DNA from: Actinomarinicola tropica
Lineage (GTDB): Bacteria; Actinomycetota; Acidimicrobiia; Acidimicrobiales; SKKL01
Direction: 5' to 3'
DNA length: 64,000 nucleotides
Assembly: GCF_009650215.1 (NCBI RefSeq)
Contig: NZ_CP045851.1
Coordinates: forward strand, 1,155,189 to 1,219,188
Notes under the pieces: model-generated
Databases searched by the model: none
Told to the model about the DNA's origin: nothing
The model's input: only the letters and a program-made list of their open reading frames with translations
Program-made: the position numbers and the translations under genes
Shown here: positions 23,233-32,634 of the stretch, piece by piece
Position numbering within the stretch: the first letter of the stretch is position 1
Layout: every line of letters begins with the position of its first letter

Positions 23233-24804
23233 ATGGCGCGCATCCTGGTCACCGAGAAGATCGCCGACTCCGGTCTCGACCGGCTCCGTGAGGCGGGGCA
23301 CGACGTCGACGTCCAGCTCGGGCTCTCGCCCGAGCAGCTCCTCGAGGCGGTGGCCGGGGCGCAGGCGCTGATCATCCGGTCGGCCACCAAGGTGACGGCC
23401 GAAGTGCTGGAGGCCGGGACGGACCTCGTCGTCGTCGGTCGGGCGGGCCTCGGCGTCGACAACGTCGACGTCCAGGCGGCGACGACCCGTGGCGTGATGG
23501 TCGCCAACGCACCCGGCTCGAACAGCCTGTCGACGGCCGAGCACACGATGGCGATGCTCCTGGCCCAGGCCCGCAACATCCCCCAGGCGCACGGTGCGCT
23601 CCGCGACGGCCGGTGGGAGAAGTCGAAGTGGGAGGGCACCGAGCTGCACGGCAAGACGCTCGGCGTGCTCGGGCTCGGCCGCATCGGCACGCTGGTCGCC
23701 CAGCGGGCGCTGTCGTTCGGGATGCGCCTCGTGGCGTGGGACCCGTGGGTGTCGGTCGAGCGGGGTCGCCAGCTCGGGATCGAGATGATGGAGATCGACC
23801 GGCTCTTCGCCGAGTCGGACTTCGTGACCATCCACCTGCTGAAGACGAAGGAGAGCACCGGGCTCGTCGGCGAGGAGCTCCTGGCGTCGGCCAAGCCCGG
23901 CCTGCGGATCGTCAACGTGGCCCGTGGCGGCATCATCGACGAGGCCGCGCTGGCCCGGGCCATCGAGTCCGGCCACGTCGGGGGCGCGGCGCTCGACGTC
24001 TTCGCCGAGGAGCCGATGACCGAGTCGCCGCTGTTCGCGCTCGACAGCGTCGTCGCCACGCCGCACCTCGGGGCGAGCACCACCGAGGCGCAGGACAAGG
24101 CGGGCGTGATCGTCGCCGAGCAGGTGGCGCTGGCGCTCGCCGGCGACTTCGTGCCCTTCGCCGTGAACATCCAGGCGAGCGAGGCGGCCGAGGAGATCCA
24201 GCCGTTCCTGCCGCTCGCCGAGCGGCTCGGGACGCTCTTCTTCGGGCTGACCGATGGGATGCCCGAGACGGTCGAGATCGAGTACCAGGGGAACCTGGCG
24301 GAGTACGACACCCGGATCATGACCCTGTCGGTGCTGCGAGGCCTGCTGTCGAACCTCACCGAGGAGCCGGTCACCTACGTGAACGCTCCGCAGCTCGCCG
24401 AGTCGCGTGGCCTGAAGATCCGGGAGGTCAAGACCGAGTCGAGCCAGGAGTTCGTCAACCTCGTGACGCTGCGGGCGGGCGACCACTCGATCGCCGGGAC
24501 GTTGGCCGGACCCCGGGGGGAGGCCCGCATCGTGATGGTGGACGACCACGCGGTCGACGTGCCACCGGCGGCCCACATGGTGTTCATCCGCAACGACGAC
24601 CGGCCGGGCGTGATCGGCAAGGTGGGCACGATCCTCGGCGACGCCGGCGTGAACATCGCCGACATGGGTGTGGGGCAGTCGCCGGCCGGCGAATCGGCGC
24701 TGATGGTGATCGCGACGAGCCAGCCGGTGCCGGGCGAGGTCGTGGAGACGTTGGCCGCAGCCGACGGCATCACGTCGGTGCACGCCGCCAGCCGCACCCC
24801 CTAG
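23233..24804 (+). CDS. serA: D-3-phosphoglycerate dehydrogenase
   Basis: This 523-aa enzyme is of the long type seen in actinobacteria. An N-terminal substrate domain and NAD domain (LGLGRIGTLVAQRA; catalytic R in NVARGGIIDEA; catalytic H in VATPHLGAST) are followed by an allosteric substrate-binding domain and a C-terminal ACT domain (HMVFIRNDDRPGVIGKVGTILGDAGVNIADMGV). It catalyses the first committed step of serine synthesis and is expected to be serine-inhibited. SerC, the next enzyme, is encoded upstream on the other strand. Confidence 0.97.
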   Translation: MARILVTEKIADSGLDRLREAGHDVDVQLGLSPEQLLEAVAGAQALIIRSATKVTAEVLEAGTDLVVVGRAGLGVDNVDVQAATTRGVMVANAPGSNSLSTAEHTMAMLLAQARNIPQAHGALRDGRWEKSKWEGTELHGKTLGVLGLGRIGTLVAQRALSFGMRLVAWDPWVSVERGRQLGIEMMEIDRLFAESDFVTIHLLKTKESTGLVGEELLASAKPGLRIVNVARGGIIDEAALARAIESGHVGGAALDVFAEEPMTESPLFALDSVVATPHLGASTTEAQDKAGVIVAEQVALALAGDFVPFAVNIQASEAAEEIQPFLPLAERLGTLFFGLTDGMPETVEIEYQGNLAEYDTRIMTLSVLRGLLSNLTEEPVTYVNAPQLAESRGLKIREVKTESSQEFVNLVTLRAGDHSIAGTLAGPRGEARIVMVDDHAVDVPPAAHMVFIRNDDRPGVIGKVGTILGDAGVNIADMGVGQSPAGESALMVIATSQPVPGEVVETLAAADGITSVHAASRTP

Positions 24805-24815
24805 CTCACCTCCGC

Positions 24816-24862
24816 CGCACGTTGGCGGCGAATCGACGCCGAATCGCCGCCAAACGGGCGGG
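24816..24862. repeat. Recurring ~48-bp intergenic palindrome, copy 3
   Basis: GTTGGCGGCGAATCG and CGAATCGCCGCCAAAC with outer CGCACG/CGGGCGG match copies 1 and 2. It lies between the convergent ends of serA and leuD, 12 bp after the serA stop. Confidence 0.7.
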
Positions 24863-24887
24863 GCGGCGGGTCAAGCGGTGACGGCGG

Positions 24888-25484
24888 TCAGTCGGTGACG
24901 GAGACGGCCCAGGAGGGGCGGCGGGCCTCGAAGTCGGTGATGTCGTCGGCGTAGCGCAGCGTGATGCCGATGTCGTCGAGCCCCTCGAGGAAGCGCTCGC
25001 GGGTGGCGTCGTCGAGCGGGAACGGCTCCTCGACGCCGATCGCCGGCGCGGCCACCACCCGGCGGTCCACGTCGATCGTGATCTCGAGCGTCGGGTCCTC
25101 CTCGACCGCCCGCATCAGCCGCTCGCCGACCTCGGCCGACACCTGCACGGGCACGAGCCCGTTCTTCGTCGAGTTGTTGCGGAAGATGTCGCCGAAGCGG
25201 GGCGAGATCACGGCCTGGAACCCGTAGTCCATGATCGCCCACACGGCGTGCTCCCGGGAGGAGCCGGTCCCGAAGTTCGGGCCGCCGATGAGGATCGACG
25301 CACCGGCGTACTGGGGCTGGTTGAGCACGAAGTCTCGGTCGTCGCGCCACTCCGAGAACAGGCCGACGCCGAACCCGGTGCGCTCGACGCGCTTCAGCCA
25401 GTCGGACGGGATGATCTGGTCGGTGTCGACGTCGGAGCGGTCGAGCGGGACCGCGGTGCCGGAGACGATGCGGACGGCGTCCAT
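24888..25484 (-). CDS. leuD: 3-isopropylmalate dehydratase small subunit
   Basis: This 198-aa swivelling-domain subunit has DTDQIIPSDWLKR near the start and the conserved GGPNFGTGSSREHAVWAI loop that closes the active site of LeuC. With LeuC it isomerises 2-isopropylmalate to 3-isopropylmalate. The same pair also handles citramalate in the citramalate route to Ile, which is relevant because cimA is present at 36672. leuD follows leuC by 31 bp. Confidence 0.96.
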   Translation of the reverse strand: MDAVRIVSGTAVPLDRSDVDTDQIIPSDWLKRVERTGFGVGLFSEWRDDRDFVLNQPQYAGASILIGGPNFGTGSSREHAVWAIMDYGFQAVISPRFGDIFRNNSTKNGLVPVQVSAEVGERLMRAVEEDPTLEITIDVDRRVVAAPAIGVEEPFPLDDATRERFLEGLDDIGITLRYADDITDFEARRPSWAVSVTD

Positions 25485-25515
25485 GGGGTGCGGGTGGTCC
25501 TTCCGGGAGATCGGG

Positions 25516-26925
25516 TCAGTCGAGGTCGTCGGGCGTGGCGAACCGCCCGGCGATGGCGGTGGCGGCAGCGACGGCGGGGGAGACGAGGTGGGTGCGCCCG
25601 CCCCGTCCCTGCCGGCCCTCGAAGTTGCGGTTGCTGGTCGACGCGCAGCGCTCGCCAGGGGCGAGCTTGTCGGGGTTCATCGCCAGGCACATGGAGCAGC
25701 CCGGCTCGCGCCAGTCGAACCCGGCGGCGCGGAACACCTCGTCCAGCCCCTCGGCCTCGGCCTGGTGCTTGACCGCGAACGAGCCGGGGACGACGAGGGT
25801 CCGCACGCCGTCGCGCACCCGGCGGCCCCGGGCCACGTCGGCGGCAGCCCGCAGGTCCTCGATGCGGCTGTTCGTGCACGAGCCGATGAACACCGTGTCG
25901 ACCGCCACGTCGCGGAACGGCGTGCCGGCCTCGAGGCCCATGTAGTCGAGCGCCCGCTGGGCGGCTTCCCGCGCCGAGGCCTCGGCGAACGACGCCGGGT
26001 CGGGCACGGCGGCGTCGAGCGGTGCGACCTGCGAGGGGTTCGTGCCCCACGAGACGTGCGGCCGGATCTCCGCAGCGTCGAGCACGACCTCCTTGTCGAA
26101 GACCGCGCCCTCGTCGGTGACGAGCGTGCGCCAGTCGGCGACCGCAGCGTCCCAGTCGGCACCGGTCGGCGCGTGGGTCCGCCCCTCCAGGTACTCGAAG
26201 GTGACCTCGTCGGGTGCGATGAGCCCGGCCTTGGCCCCGGCCTCGATCGACATGTTGCAGACGGTCATGCGCCCTTCCATCGACAGGGCGCGGATCGCCT
26301 CCCCCCGGTACTCGATGATCGAGCCGATGCCGCCGCCCGTGCCGATGCGGCCGATGACGGCGAGGATCAGGTCCTTGGCGGTCGTGCCCGCCGGCGGCGT
26401 GCCCTCGATGGTGACCGCCATCGTCCCCGGCCGCTGCTGGGGGAGCGTCTGGGTGGCGAGCACGTGCTCGACCTCGCTCGTGCCGATGCCGAACGCCAGC
26501 GCGCCGAACGCGCCGTGGGTCGAGGTGTGCGAGTCGCCGCACACGATGGTCATGCCCGGCTGGGTGAGGCCCTGCTCGGGCCCGATGACGTGGACGATGC
26601 CCTGGCCCGGGGTGCCCATCGGGTGCAGCGTGACGCCGAACTCGGCGGCGTTGCGACGCAGCGTCTCGACCTGGGTGCGCGAGATCGGATCCGCGATCGG
26701 CTGGTCGATGTCGGCGGTGGGCACGTTGTGGTCCTCGGTGGCGACCGTGAGATCGGGCCGTCGGACCGTGCGCCCGTTCATCCGGAGGCCGTCGAAGGCC
26801 TGGGGCGAGGTCACCTCGTGCACGAGGTGGAGATCGATGTAGAGCAGGTCCGGCTCGCCGTCGCCCCGGTGGACGACGTGGCGGTCCCAGATCTTCTCGG
26901 CCAGGGTCCTCGGCCGCTCGCTCAT
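25516..26925 (-). CDS. leuC: 3-isopropylmalate dehydratase large subunit
   Basis: This 469-aa aconitase-family subunit carries the [4Fe-4S] ligand cysteines in [13 protein letters not shown] and [11 protein letters not shown], and the substrate motifs [30 protein letters not shown]. It is the first gene of leuCD. Its start is 73 bp from the divergent ndgR start, and the shared region holds a palindrome that may be the NdgR operator. Confidence 0.97.
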   Translation of the reverse strand: MSERPRTLAEKIWDRHVVHRGDGEPDLLYIDLHLVHEVTSPQAFDGLRMNGRTVRRPDLTVATEDHNVPTADIDQPIADPISRTQVETLRRNAAEFGVTLHPMGTPGQGIVHVIGPEQGLTQPGMTIVCGDSHTSTHGAFGALAFGIGTSEVEHVLATQTLPQQRPGTMAVTIEGTPPAGTTAKDLILAVIGRIGTGGGIGSIIEYRGEAIRALSMEGRMTVCNMSIEAGAKAGLIAPDEVTFEYLEGRTHAPTGADWDAAVADWRTLVTDEGAVFDKEVVLDAAEIRPHVSWGTNPSQVAPLDAAVPDPASFAEASAREAAQRALDYMGLEAGTPFRDVAVDTVFIGSCTNSRIEDLRAAADVARGRRVRDGVRTLVVPGSFAVKHQAEAEGLDEVFRAAGFDWREPGCSMCLAMNPDKLAPGERCASTSNRNFEGRQGRGGRTHLVSPAVAAATAIAGRFATPDDLD

Positions 26926-26951
26926 GTTGCGTTCACTTTCGACGTGCGGTG

Positions 26952-26968
26952 CCTTCGACTTGCGAAGG
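26952..26968. promoter_or_regulatory. Candidate NdgR operator between leuC and ndgR
   Basis: CCTTCG-ACTTG-CGAAGG is a perfect 6-5-6 palindrome, 27 bp upstream of the leuC start and 30 bp upstream of the ndgR start. IclR proteins bind such dyads as dimers. Its position would block both promoters. Confidence 0.5.
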
Positions 26969-26984
26969 TCTCATGATGTGGGAC

Positions 26985-26990
26985 TAAGCT
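26985..26990 (+). promoter_or_regulatory. Likely -10 box of ndgR
   Basis: TAAGCT ends 8 nt before the GTG start at 26999. TTGCGA (26960-26965) overlaps the palindrome and may be the -35, with a long 19-bp spacer. Confidence 0.4.
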
Positions 26991-26998
26991 CCCGTCCC

Positions 26999-27664
26999 GT
27001 GGAACCTACGGTAACCGGCGTCGGTGTCATCGACAAGGCGGCTCGGATCCTCGCCGCCGTCGAGGAACGTCCGCTCGACCTCACCTCCCTCATCGTCGAG
27101 ACCGGTCTGCCCCGCGCCACCGCGCACCGCCTCGCCGTCGCGCTGGAGGGCCACGGGCTCCTCCGTCGCGACGCCGACGGCCGCTTCGCGCCCGGGCTCC
27201 GCCTCGTCGCGCTGGGCCGTGCCGCGGCGCAGGCCCTCCAGCTGCCCGATGCCGCCCGCCCTGCGCTCGAGGAGCTGCGGGACCGCACCGGCGAGAGCGC
27301 CCAGCTCTACGTCCGCGACGGCGACGTGCGCGTGTGCGTCGTCTCCCTCGAGTCCCCCCACGGGCTCCGCACGATCGTGCCCGTCGGCGCCGCCCTGCCC
27401 CTCGACGCCGGGTCCGCCGGCCACGTGCTCTCCGGCGACACCGGCGACGGGACGGGGTGGATCGACAGCGTCGGTGAGCGGGAGGCCGGCGTGGCATCGG
27501 TCAGCGCCCCCGTGATCTCGCCGGACGGCCAGGTCATCGCCGCGGTGAGCGTGTCCGGGCCGATCGACCGCATCGGCCGGGAGCCGGGTGCCCGCCACGG
27601 CGACGCCGTCGTCGCCGCCGCCCACGCGGTCGAGGGTGCCCTCGGGCGGGTCGCCCCCGGCTGA
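26999..27664 (+). CDS. ndgR: IclR-family regulator of leucine biosynthesis (NdgR/LtbR type)
   Basis: This 221-aa protein has an N-terminal winged helix (GVGVIDKAARILAAVEERPLDLTSLIVETGLPRATAHRLAVALE) and a C-terminal IclR effector domain (ESAQLYVRDGDVRVCVVSLESPHGLR...GEREAGVASVSAPV...AAVSVSGPIDR). The wording of these blocks and the divergent position next to leuCD match Streptomyces NdgR and Corynebacterium LtbR, which control leuCD. It is shorter than the usual ~238 aa: about 17-20 residues are missing between the AGHVL and GEREAGVASVS segments. The GTG start at 26999 is chosen because the open frame upstream runs into the leuC promoter. Confidence 0.88.
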   Translation: MEPTVTGVGVIDKAARILAAVEERPLDLTSLIVETGLPRATAHRLAVALEGHGLLRRDADGRFAPGLRLVALGRAAAQALQLPDAARPALEELRDRTGESAQLYVRDGDVRVCVVSLESPHGLRTIVPVGAALPLDAGSAGHVLSGDTGDGTGWIDSVGEREAGVASVSAPVISPDGQVIAAVSVSGPIDRIGREPGARHGDAVVAAAHAVEGALGRVAPG

Positions 27665-27671
27665 GCGCCGG

Positions 27672-29102
27672 TCACCGAGCGGGCGGGCTCGACGCGAAGC
27701 CGCGCCGCTCCATCGCCCCCCACTCGCGCGCCGTCCCCCGTAGCGAGGACCACGCCCCCTGGAGCCGCCACCAGCAGTGCAGCTGCCGGTAGCCGACGTT
27801 CTCGATGACGGCGGCCACCAGAGCGGGGAGCAGGTCGCGCCACCGGTCGTAGCGGTGGAACGACAGCTGGTCGGTGGTGATCGACACCACCGACAGGAGC
27901 AGGCCGTACCCGAAGGCCACGCCGATGAAGAGGGCGCCGAACTCCGGCGAGAGCACACCGAGCGACAGCCCGAGCACGAGGGTCAGGAGCCCGACCAGCT
28001 CGACGGCGGGGCCGATGAGCTCGAACACCACGAAGTACGGCAGGGCCGCGACACCTACCGGCCCGTAGCGCGGTCGGCCGATCATGCGTCGGTTGCGCGA
28101 CAGCGTGTCCGCGAGCCCGTGGCTCCAGCGGCGGCGCTGGCGGGCGAGGATCGTGAGCGTCTCGGGGACCTCCGTCCAGCACACGGGTTCGGGGACGAAC
28201 CGGATCCGGTAGTCCTGGCCCCGCTCGCGGCAGTGGCGATGGAGCCGTGTCACGAGGTCGGCGTCCTCGCCGATCGAGTCGTCGTCGTAGCCGCCGATGG
28301 CGACCACCTCCTCCCGCCGGAACCCGCCGAACGCGCCGGAGATGATGAGCAGCGCCGACAGCCGCGACCACCCGGACCGTCCGAAGAGGAACGCTCGGAG
28401 GTACTCGACGACCTGGACGCGGGCGATCCAGCGGCGCGGCAGCCGCGGCTCCACGAGGTGCCCCTGCACGACGACCGAGTCGTTCACGGCACGCACGGCG
28501 CCGCCGGTCGCGACCACGCGCGGGTCCTCGATGAACGGCGTCATCACGCGCAGGAGCGCATCGGGATCGAGGACGGCGTCGGCGTCCACCATGCAGAGGA
28601 GAGGGTGCCGCGAGGCGTTGATGCCCACGTTCAGCGCGTCGGTCTTGCGGCCCATCCCGACCTTCCGCACGACGGTCACCGGCGCGCCGTCCCGTGGGAC
28701 GTGGACGCTGCGCACCTCGCCACGCGTGGGGACGGTGTCGGGGATGACGCGCGGGACCTCGACGAGGTCGAGCGCCTCGTGGAGGCGGGAGAAGGTGGCA
28801 TCGGTGGAGCCGTCGTCCACCACGACGACCTCGAACGTCGGGTACCGCTGGGCCTGCAGGGCGGTGACGCTCTGGACGATGCCGGCCTCCTCGTTGAAGG
28901 CCGGCACGATGATCGACGCCGCCGGTGTCAGGGGGCTCTCGAACAGCGCGAGATCGGAGACGACGTCCCGTCGCCGCACGTAGGCCACCACGTCGCCGGC
29001 CGCGAGCACCAGCAGGCCGAGGTAGGTGCTGTTCAGCGCCACGAAGTACACGAGCACGAACCACTGGAAGCCGAGCAGCGCATCGGCGGCGACCGCGGTC
29101 AT
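27672..29102 (-). CDS. Processive family-2 glycosyltransferase (membrane)
   Basis: This 476-aa protein has an N-terminal membrane helix (about 12-36), a GT-A catalytic domain and three to four C-terminal membrane segments (about 340-410). The motifs are those of cellulose, hyaluronan and poly-GlcNAc synthases: VDDGS with D96/D97, MVDADA with D173/D175, the catalytic GED (E279-D280), and QRRRW (Q322-W326) that holds the growing chain. It probably makes and exports a polysaccharide. The sugar cannot be told. Its start overlaps the HEAT-repeat gene by 4 bp, so it is the last gene of the two-component operon. Confidence 0.88.
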   Translation of the reverse strand: MTAVAADALLGFQWFVLVYFVALNSTYLGLLVLAAGDVVAYVRRRDVVSDLALFESPLTPAASIIVPAFNEEAGIVQSVTALQAQRYPTFEVVVVDDGSTDATFSRLHEALDLVEVPRVIPDTVPTRGEVRSVHVPRDGAPVTVVRKVGMGRKTDALNVGINASRHPLLCMVDADAVLDPDALLRVMTPFIEDPRVVATGGAVRAVNDSVVVQGHLVEPRLPRRWIARVQVVEYLRAFLFGRSGWSRLSALLIISGAFGGFRREEVVAIGGYDDDSIGEDADLVTRLHRHCRERGQDYRIRFVPEPVCWTEVPETLTILARQRRRWSHGLADTLSRNRRMIGRPRYGPVGVAALPYFVVFELIGPAVELVGLLTLVLGLSLGVLSPEFGALFIGVAFGYGLLLSVVSITTDQLSFHRYDRWRDLLPALVAAVIENVGYRQLHCWWRLQGAWSSLRGTAREWGAMERRGFASSPPAR

Positions 29103-30160
29103 CGGGTGCCGGCCCCCGCACGCCGCAGCTCGGCGAGCGCGGCCTGGGCGTAGCGGCCGGGGCGAGTCGCTGCGGTCGCGGCGAGGCTCTCCAGCGCCGC
29201 CGGCCCAGCCTCGCCCACGCGGGTGAGCGCGGCTGCCGCGCTCGATGCCACCTCGTGGTGGGGATGGCCGACCGCGTCCCGCAGGACCGGCACGGCGCGC
29301 GTGTCGCCGACGTCGCCGAGGGCGCTGAGCGCTGCGGCGCGCACCTCGGGCGACGGGTCGTGCAGCGATGCCTCCACTAGAGCGTCGACCGATCGGGGCG
29401 ACCCGATGCGACCGAGCGCGCCGGCCGCGGCCCGGCGCACACCCGGCTCGGCGTCGTGGGCGAGCCGGTCGACCAGCGCCGTTCGGGCGCTCTGCGCGTG
29501 CGTGGCGCCGAGCACCTGCGCGGCGACGGTGCGGGCGATGGGGGGCCCGTCGTGCAGGCAGCTGACGAGCGCAGCGCCCGAACGCGTCCCGTGGCCCGCG
29601 AGTGCGGCGCCGACGAGGCCCGCCGGGTAGCGATCGGGCGCCGAGAGGCAGGCGACGAGGGCGTCGACCGCCTGGGCGCTGGAGAGTTGGCCGAGCGCCC
29701 TCACGGCGGCGATCCTCACCTCGGGGTGCCGGTCGGACAGGGCTCCGACCACCTCGTTGGTGGCGGTGTCAATGCCGAGCGCGCCGATCACGAGCACGGC
29801 CCGCGCCCGCCCGACCGGCCCGGGGCGACGCAGCCGGCGGCGCGCGTCGTCGGCCAGGCCGCGCGCCACGAGGAGATCGACGAGCTGGCTCCGTCCTCGG
29901 CCGCGCACCTTCGGCAGCACGTCGAGCGCCACCTGCTCCAGGGTCGCGAGGTCGTGGTGGGTGAGCCCAGGGGGCAGGGTGGGCGGGAGGTCGTCGTCGG
30001 CAGCTGCGAGCTGGGCGACGAGCGGACGGAGGCGCTGCACCCGGCCGTGGCGGCGGCGTGCCGCGACGAGTCGGACCGTGCGCGCACCTGCGGTGAGGAG
30101 GAGGAGGGCGACGATCGTCGCCGTCAGGACCGCAAGTGTCGCGACGAGGACGTCGCTCAC
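29099..30160 (-). CDS. Membrane-anchored HEAT-repeat protein
   Basis: This 353-aa protein has one N-terminal membrane helix (VATLAVLTATIVALLLLTAGA). About seven tandem helical HEAT/PBS-lyase-type repeats follow (about residues 110-345), each built on a pattern like DRHPEVRIAAVRALGQLSSAQAVDALVACL. HEAT repeats form solenoids for protein contacts. The GTG start at 30160 overlaps the response-regulator stop (GTGA), and the gene's end overlaps the glycosyltransferase. It may link the regulator to the glycosyltransferase, but that is inference. Confidence 0.78.
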   Translation of the reverse strand: MSDVLVATLAVLTATIVALLLLTAGARTVRLVAARRRHGRVQRLRPLVAQLAAADDDLPPTLPPGLTHHDLATLEQVALDVLPKVRGRGRSQLVDLLVARGLADDARRRLRRPGPVGRARAVLVIGALGIDTATNEVVGALSDRHPEVRIAAVRALGQLSSAQAVDALVACLSAPDRYPAGLVGAALAGHGTRSGAALVSCLHDGPPIARTVAAQVLGATHAQSARTALVDRLAHDAEPGVRRAAAGALGRIGSPRSVDALVEASLHDPSPEVRAAALSALGDVGDTRAVPVLRDAVGHPHHEVASSAAAALTRVGEAGPAALESLAATAATRPGRYAQAALAELRRAGAGTR

Positions 30161-30534
30161 GCGGTGTCGCCCCGTCCGATCAGCGCCCTCACCCGGGTGA
30201 GCAGCTCCCGCGGGCTGAAGGGCTTGATGAGGTAGTCGTCGGCACCGACGCCGAAGCCGCGCTCGACATCGACCTCCTGGGACCGGGCCGTCAGCAGCAT
30301 CACGGGGACGCCCGCCGTGGCCGGCGTGGACTTCAGCGAGCGACACACCTCGATGCCCGAGAGGCGCGGCATCATCACGTCGAGCACGGCGAGGGCCGGC
30401 GGATCGGCGAGGGCGGCGTCGAGCGCCGACTGGCCGTCCGATGTCGCGACCACCTCCAGCCCCGCGGTCTCGAGCTTGAACCTCACGAGCTCGAGGATGT
30501 CGGGATCGTCGTCCGCGATGAGCACGGTGGTCAC
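30157..30534 (-). CDS. Single-domain response regulator (CheY-like)
   Basis: This 125-aa receiver domain has no output domain. The acidic pocket D8/D9, phospho-acceptor D52 (LAVLDVMMP), T82 and K104 (YLIKPFSP) are all present. It overlaps the kinase gene upstream by 4 bp, so the kinase is the obvious phosphodonor. Having no DNA-binding part, it probably acts by protein contact; the HEAT protein encoded next is a candidate partner. Confidence 0.93.
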   Translation of the reverse strand: MTTVLIADDDPDILELVRFKLETAGLEVVATSDGQSALDAALADPPALAVLDVMMPRLSGIEVCRSLKSTPATAGVPVMLLTARSQEVDVERGFGVGADDYLIKPFSPRELLTRVRALIGRGDTA

Positions 30535-32564
30535 GAGTCCTCCTGTCGGTGGGCGGTGGGGGCCGGGTGGCGAGGCAGGCGCACGGTGAACGTGGTGCCC
30601 TCGCCCTCGGTCGATCGGACCTCGACGGTCCCGTCATGGGCCTCGACGATGGTGCGCACGATCGCGAGGCCGAGGCCCGTGCCCTGCACGGCGCGCCGGC
30701 GTGAGATCGACGAGCGAGCGAACCGCTCGAAGATGGTCGCCTGCTCGGCTTCGGGGATGCCGAGGCCGGTGTCGGCGACCTCGATCGCGACGCCGTCGCC
30801 GTCGGGTCGGGCCGTGACCCTCACCGATCCGTCGTCGGGGGTGAACTTGATGGCGTTGCTGAGCAGGTTGAGCACGACCCGCTCGAGGTGACGGGCGTCG
30901 CCGGTGATGGTCGGGAGGTCGGGAGCGTTCTCCATGGTGAGGGCCAGCGCTCGGCGGCGGCTCGTGGCGTCGACGGAGTCGACGGCCGCCTCGATGACCC
31001 GGACGACATCGACGGGGCCGACCTCGAGCTCGAAGCGCCCGGCCTCGATCCGAGCCACGATGAGGAGGTCCTCGACCAGTGACAGGAGCCGCCGGGCGTT
31101 GCGCTCGACGGCGTCGAGCATGCTGCGTTGCGGGGGTGCCACCTCTCCGGCGTCGCCGTCGAGCAGCATCTCGGTGTAGCCGATGATGCTGGCGAGCGGT
31201 GTCCGGAGCTCGTGCGACACCGAGCTGACGAACTCGGACCGGGCGGCGTCGAGGGCGTGGAGGTCGGCGACGACCTCCCGCTCCTCCTCGAGCAGCCGTG
31301 CGTGCTCGATGGCGGCGCCGACCTCGCGCCCTGCCACCTGCAGGAGCTGGAGGTCGTAGGAGTCCCAGGCGCGAGCGGATGCGTCGGCGACGACGATCGC
31401 TCCGACACGCCGGTCGCCCAGGAGCACGGCGCTCGCTGCCCACGCCGGGGCGTCCGTGTCACCCACCTCGTGCACGACCCCAGCCTCTTCGAGGTCGCGG
31501 ACGAGTGCCGGCTCGAGACCCGCCGCCCATCCGTGCTCCTCGGTCAGAGGATCGGGCCAGCGAACCCGGCGAGCCGGGGTGACGGCATCGAGGACGACGT
31601 CGACGGCAGCGGCGTCGAGGAGCTCGCAGACCTCCCGGGCCGCGATGCGGCAGATCTCGTCGGTGTCGAGCGTGGCGCGCACGGCACCGCTGAGGCGGTT
31701 GGTCCGACGGTGGTGGGCTTCACGATGGCCGGCCTCGACGGCCGCGGTGCCGGCCGCCCGTGCGACCTCGTCGACGGCGTCGGCCAGGGCGCGCAGCTCC
31801 CGTGGCCCGCGCCGGGCGACCACGATCTCGTGGTCGCCGTCGCGGATGCGCTCGAGCGCCCGGTTGAGCTCGTCGAGCGGCTCGACGACCTGGCGGTGGC
31901 CGAACGCTGCCAGGGCGAACGCAGCCACGACCCCCATGCCGATCGTGCCGAGCGTCGCCATCCGGACACGGCGCTCGGTGCGGTCGATGCGGTCGAGGGC
32001 GGCGGTCCTCTCGCCGACGAGGTGGGCCTCGACGGCGTCGTTGGCGATCCGCAGTGCGATGAACCGACGCCGGCCCTCGCCCGTGGCGGCACGACGGGAC
32101 GCCGCGACCCGATCGTCGCGGGCGGTGGCGATGACCTCCTCGGCGAACTCCTCGATCCAGACGTTGCGCGCGTCCTCCTGGGCGTCGAGCAGCTGGTCGA
32201 GCTCGGCGTCGTCCACCGCGGCCGCCCGCAGCGCCTGATCGAGGTCCGGCAGGTCGGCGAGCGCGTCGTCGTAGGCCTCGAGGAACCGCTCGTCGCCCGT
32301 GGCGATGAAGCCTCGCTCGCCCGACTCGGCGTCGGTCATGGTCTGGAGGAGGGCGGCGTTGGCGTCGAGGGTGGGCTCGATCGACTGCGTGACCTCGTCG
32401 ATGCCGTCGGAGGTCGCACCGAGGGCGACCACAGCGCCGACGGCGACCAGCGCCACGAGGGCGACGGCACCGACGACGGCGACGCGGAGGACGGTCGCCA
32501 CGGACCTCGGCTCGGCCCGTTGCGCCGGGCGCGCGCGTCCCGGCCGCTGGGTCCCCGAGTCCAT
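30531..32564 (-). CDS. Sensor histidine kinase with CHASE3, HAMP and GAF domains
   Basis: This 677-aa membrane kinase has, in order: a first helix (about 28-50); an extracellular CHASE3-like helical domain (about 55-200, with the typical TMTDAESGERGFIATGDERFLEAYDDA); a second helix (about 203-222); HAMP (about 223-275); GAF (about 290-422); HisKA with phospho-histidine H451 in SSVSHELRTPLASIIGY; and a HATPase with the N-box NLLSNAIKF, DTGLGIPE and GTGLGLAIV. All motifs are intact. It is the first gene of a four-gene operon with overlapping ends. The ligand is unknown. Confidence 0.93.
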   Translation of the reverse strand: MDSGTQRPGRARPAQRAEPRSVATVLRVAVVGAVALVALVAVGAVVALGATSDGIDEVTQSIEPTLDANAALLQTMTDAESGERGFIATGDERFLEAYDDALADLPDLDQALRAAAVDDAELDQLLDAQEDARNVWIEEFAEEVIATARDDRVAASRRAATGEGRRRFIALRIANDAVEAHLVGERTAALDRIDRTERRVRMATLGTIGMGVVAAFALAAFGHRQVVEPLDELNRALERIRDGDHEIVVARRGPRELRALADAVDEVARAAGTAAVEAGHREAHHRRTNRLSGAVRATLDTDEICRIAAREVCELLDAAAVDVVLDAVTPARRVRWPDPLTEEHGWAAGLEPALVRDLEEAGVVHEVGDTDAPAWAASAVLLGDRRVGAIVVADASARAWDSYDLQLLQVAGREVGAAIEHARLLEEEREVVADLHALDAARSEFVSSVSHELRTPLASIIGYTEMLLDGDAGEVAPPQRSMLDAVERNARRLLSLVEDLLIVARIEAGRFELEVGPVDVVRVIEAAVDSVDATSRRRALALTMENAPDLPTITGDARHLERVVLNLLSNAIKFTPDDGSVRVTARPDGDGVAIEVADTGLGIPEAEQATIFERFARSSISRRRAVQGTGLGLAIVRTIVEAHDGTVEVRSTEGEGTTFTVRLPRHPAPTAHRQEDS

Positions 32565-32634
32565 CTCCCGAGGCTAGTTGACCACCACCCGTGCGCTCAG
32601 GGGCACGGCGCGTGGTCTGGCGGCGCCGACGGGG

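Noticed and set aside
21079-24783. A 1234-codon minus-strand frame over the S9 peptidase and serA
   Set aside because: It is antisense to two well-supported genes, with low-complexity Gly/Arg/Asp content and no domain.
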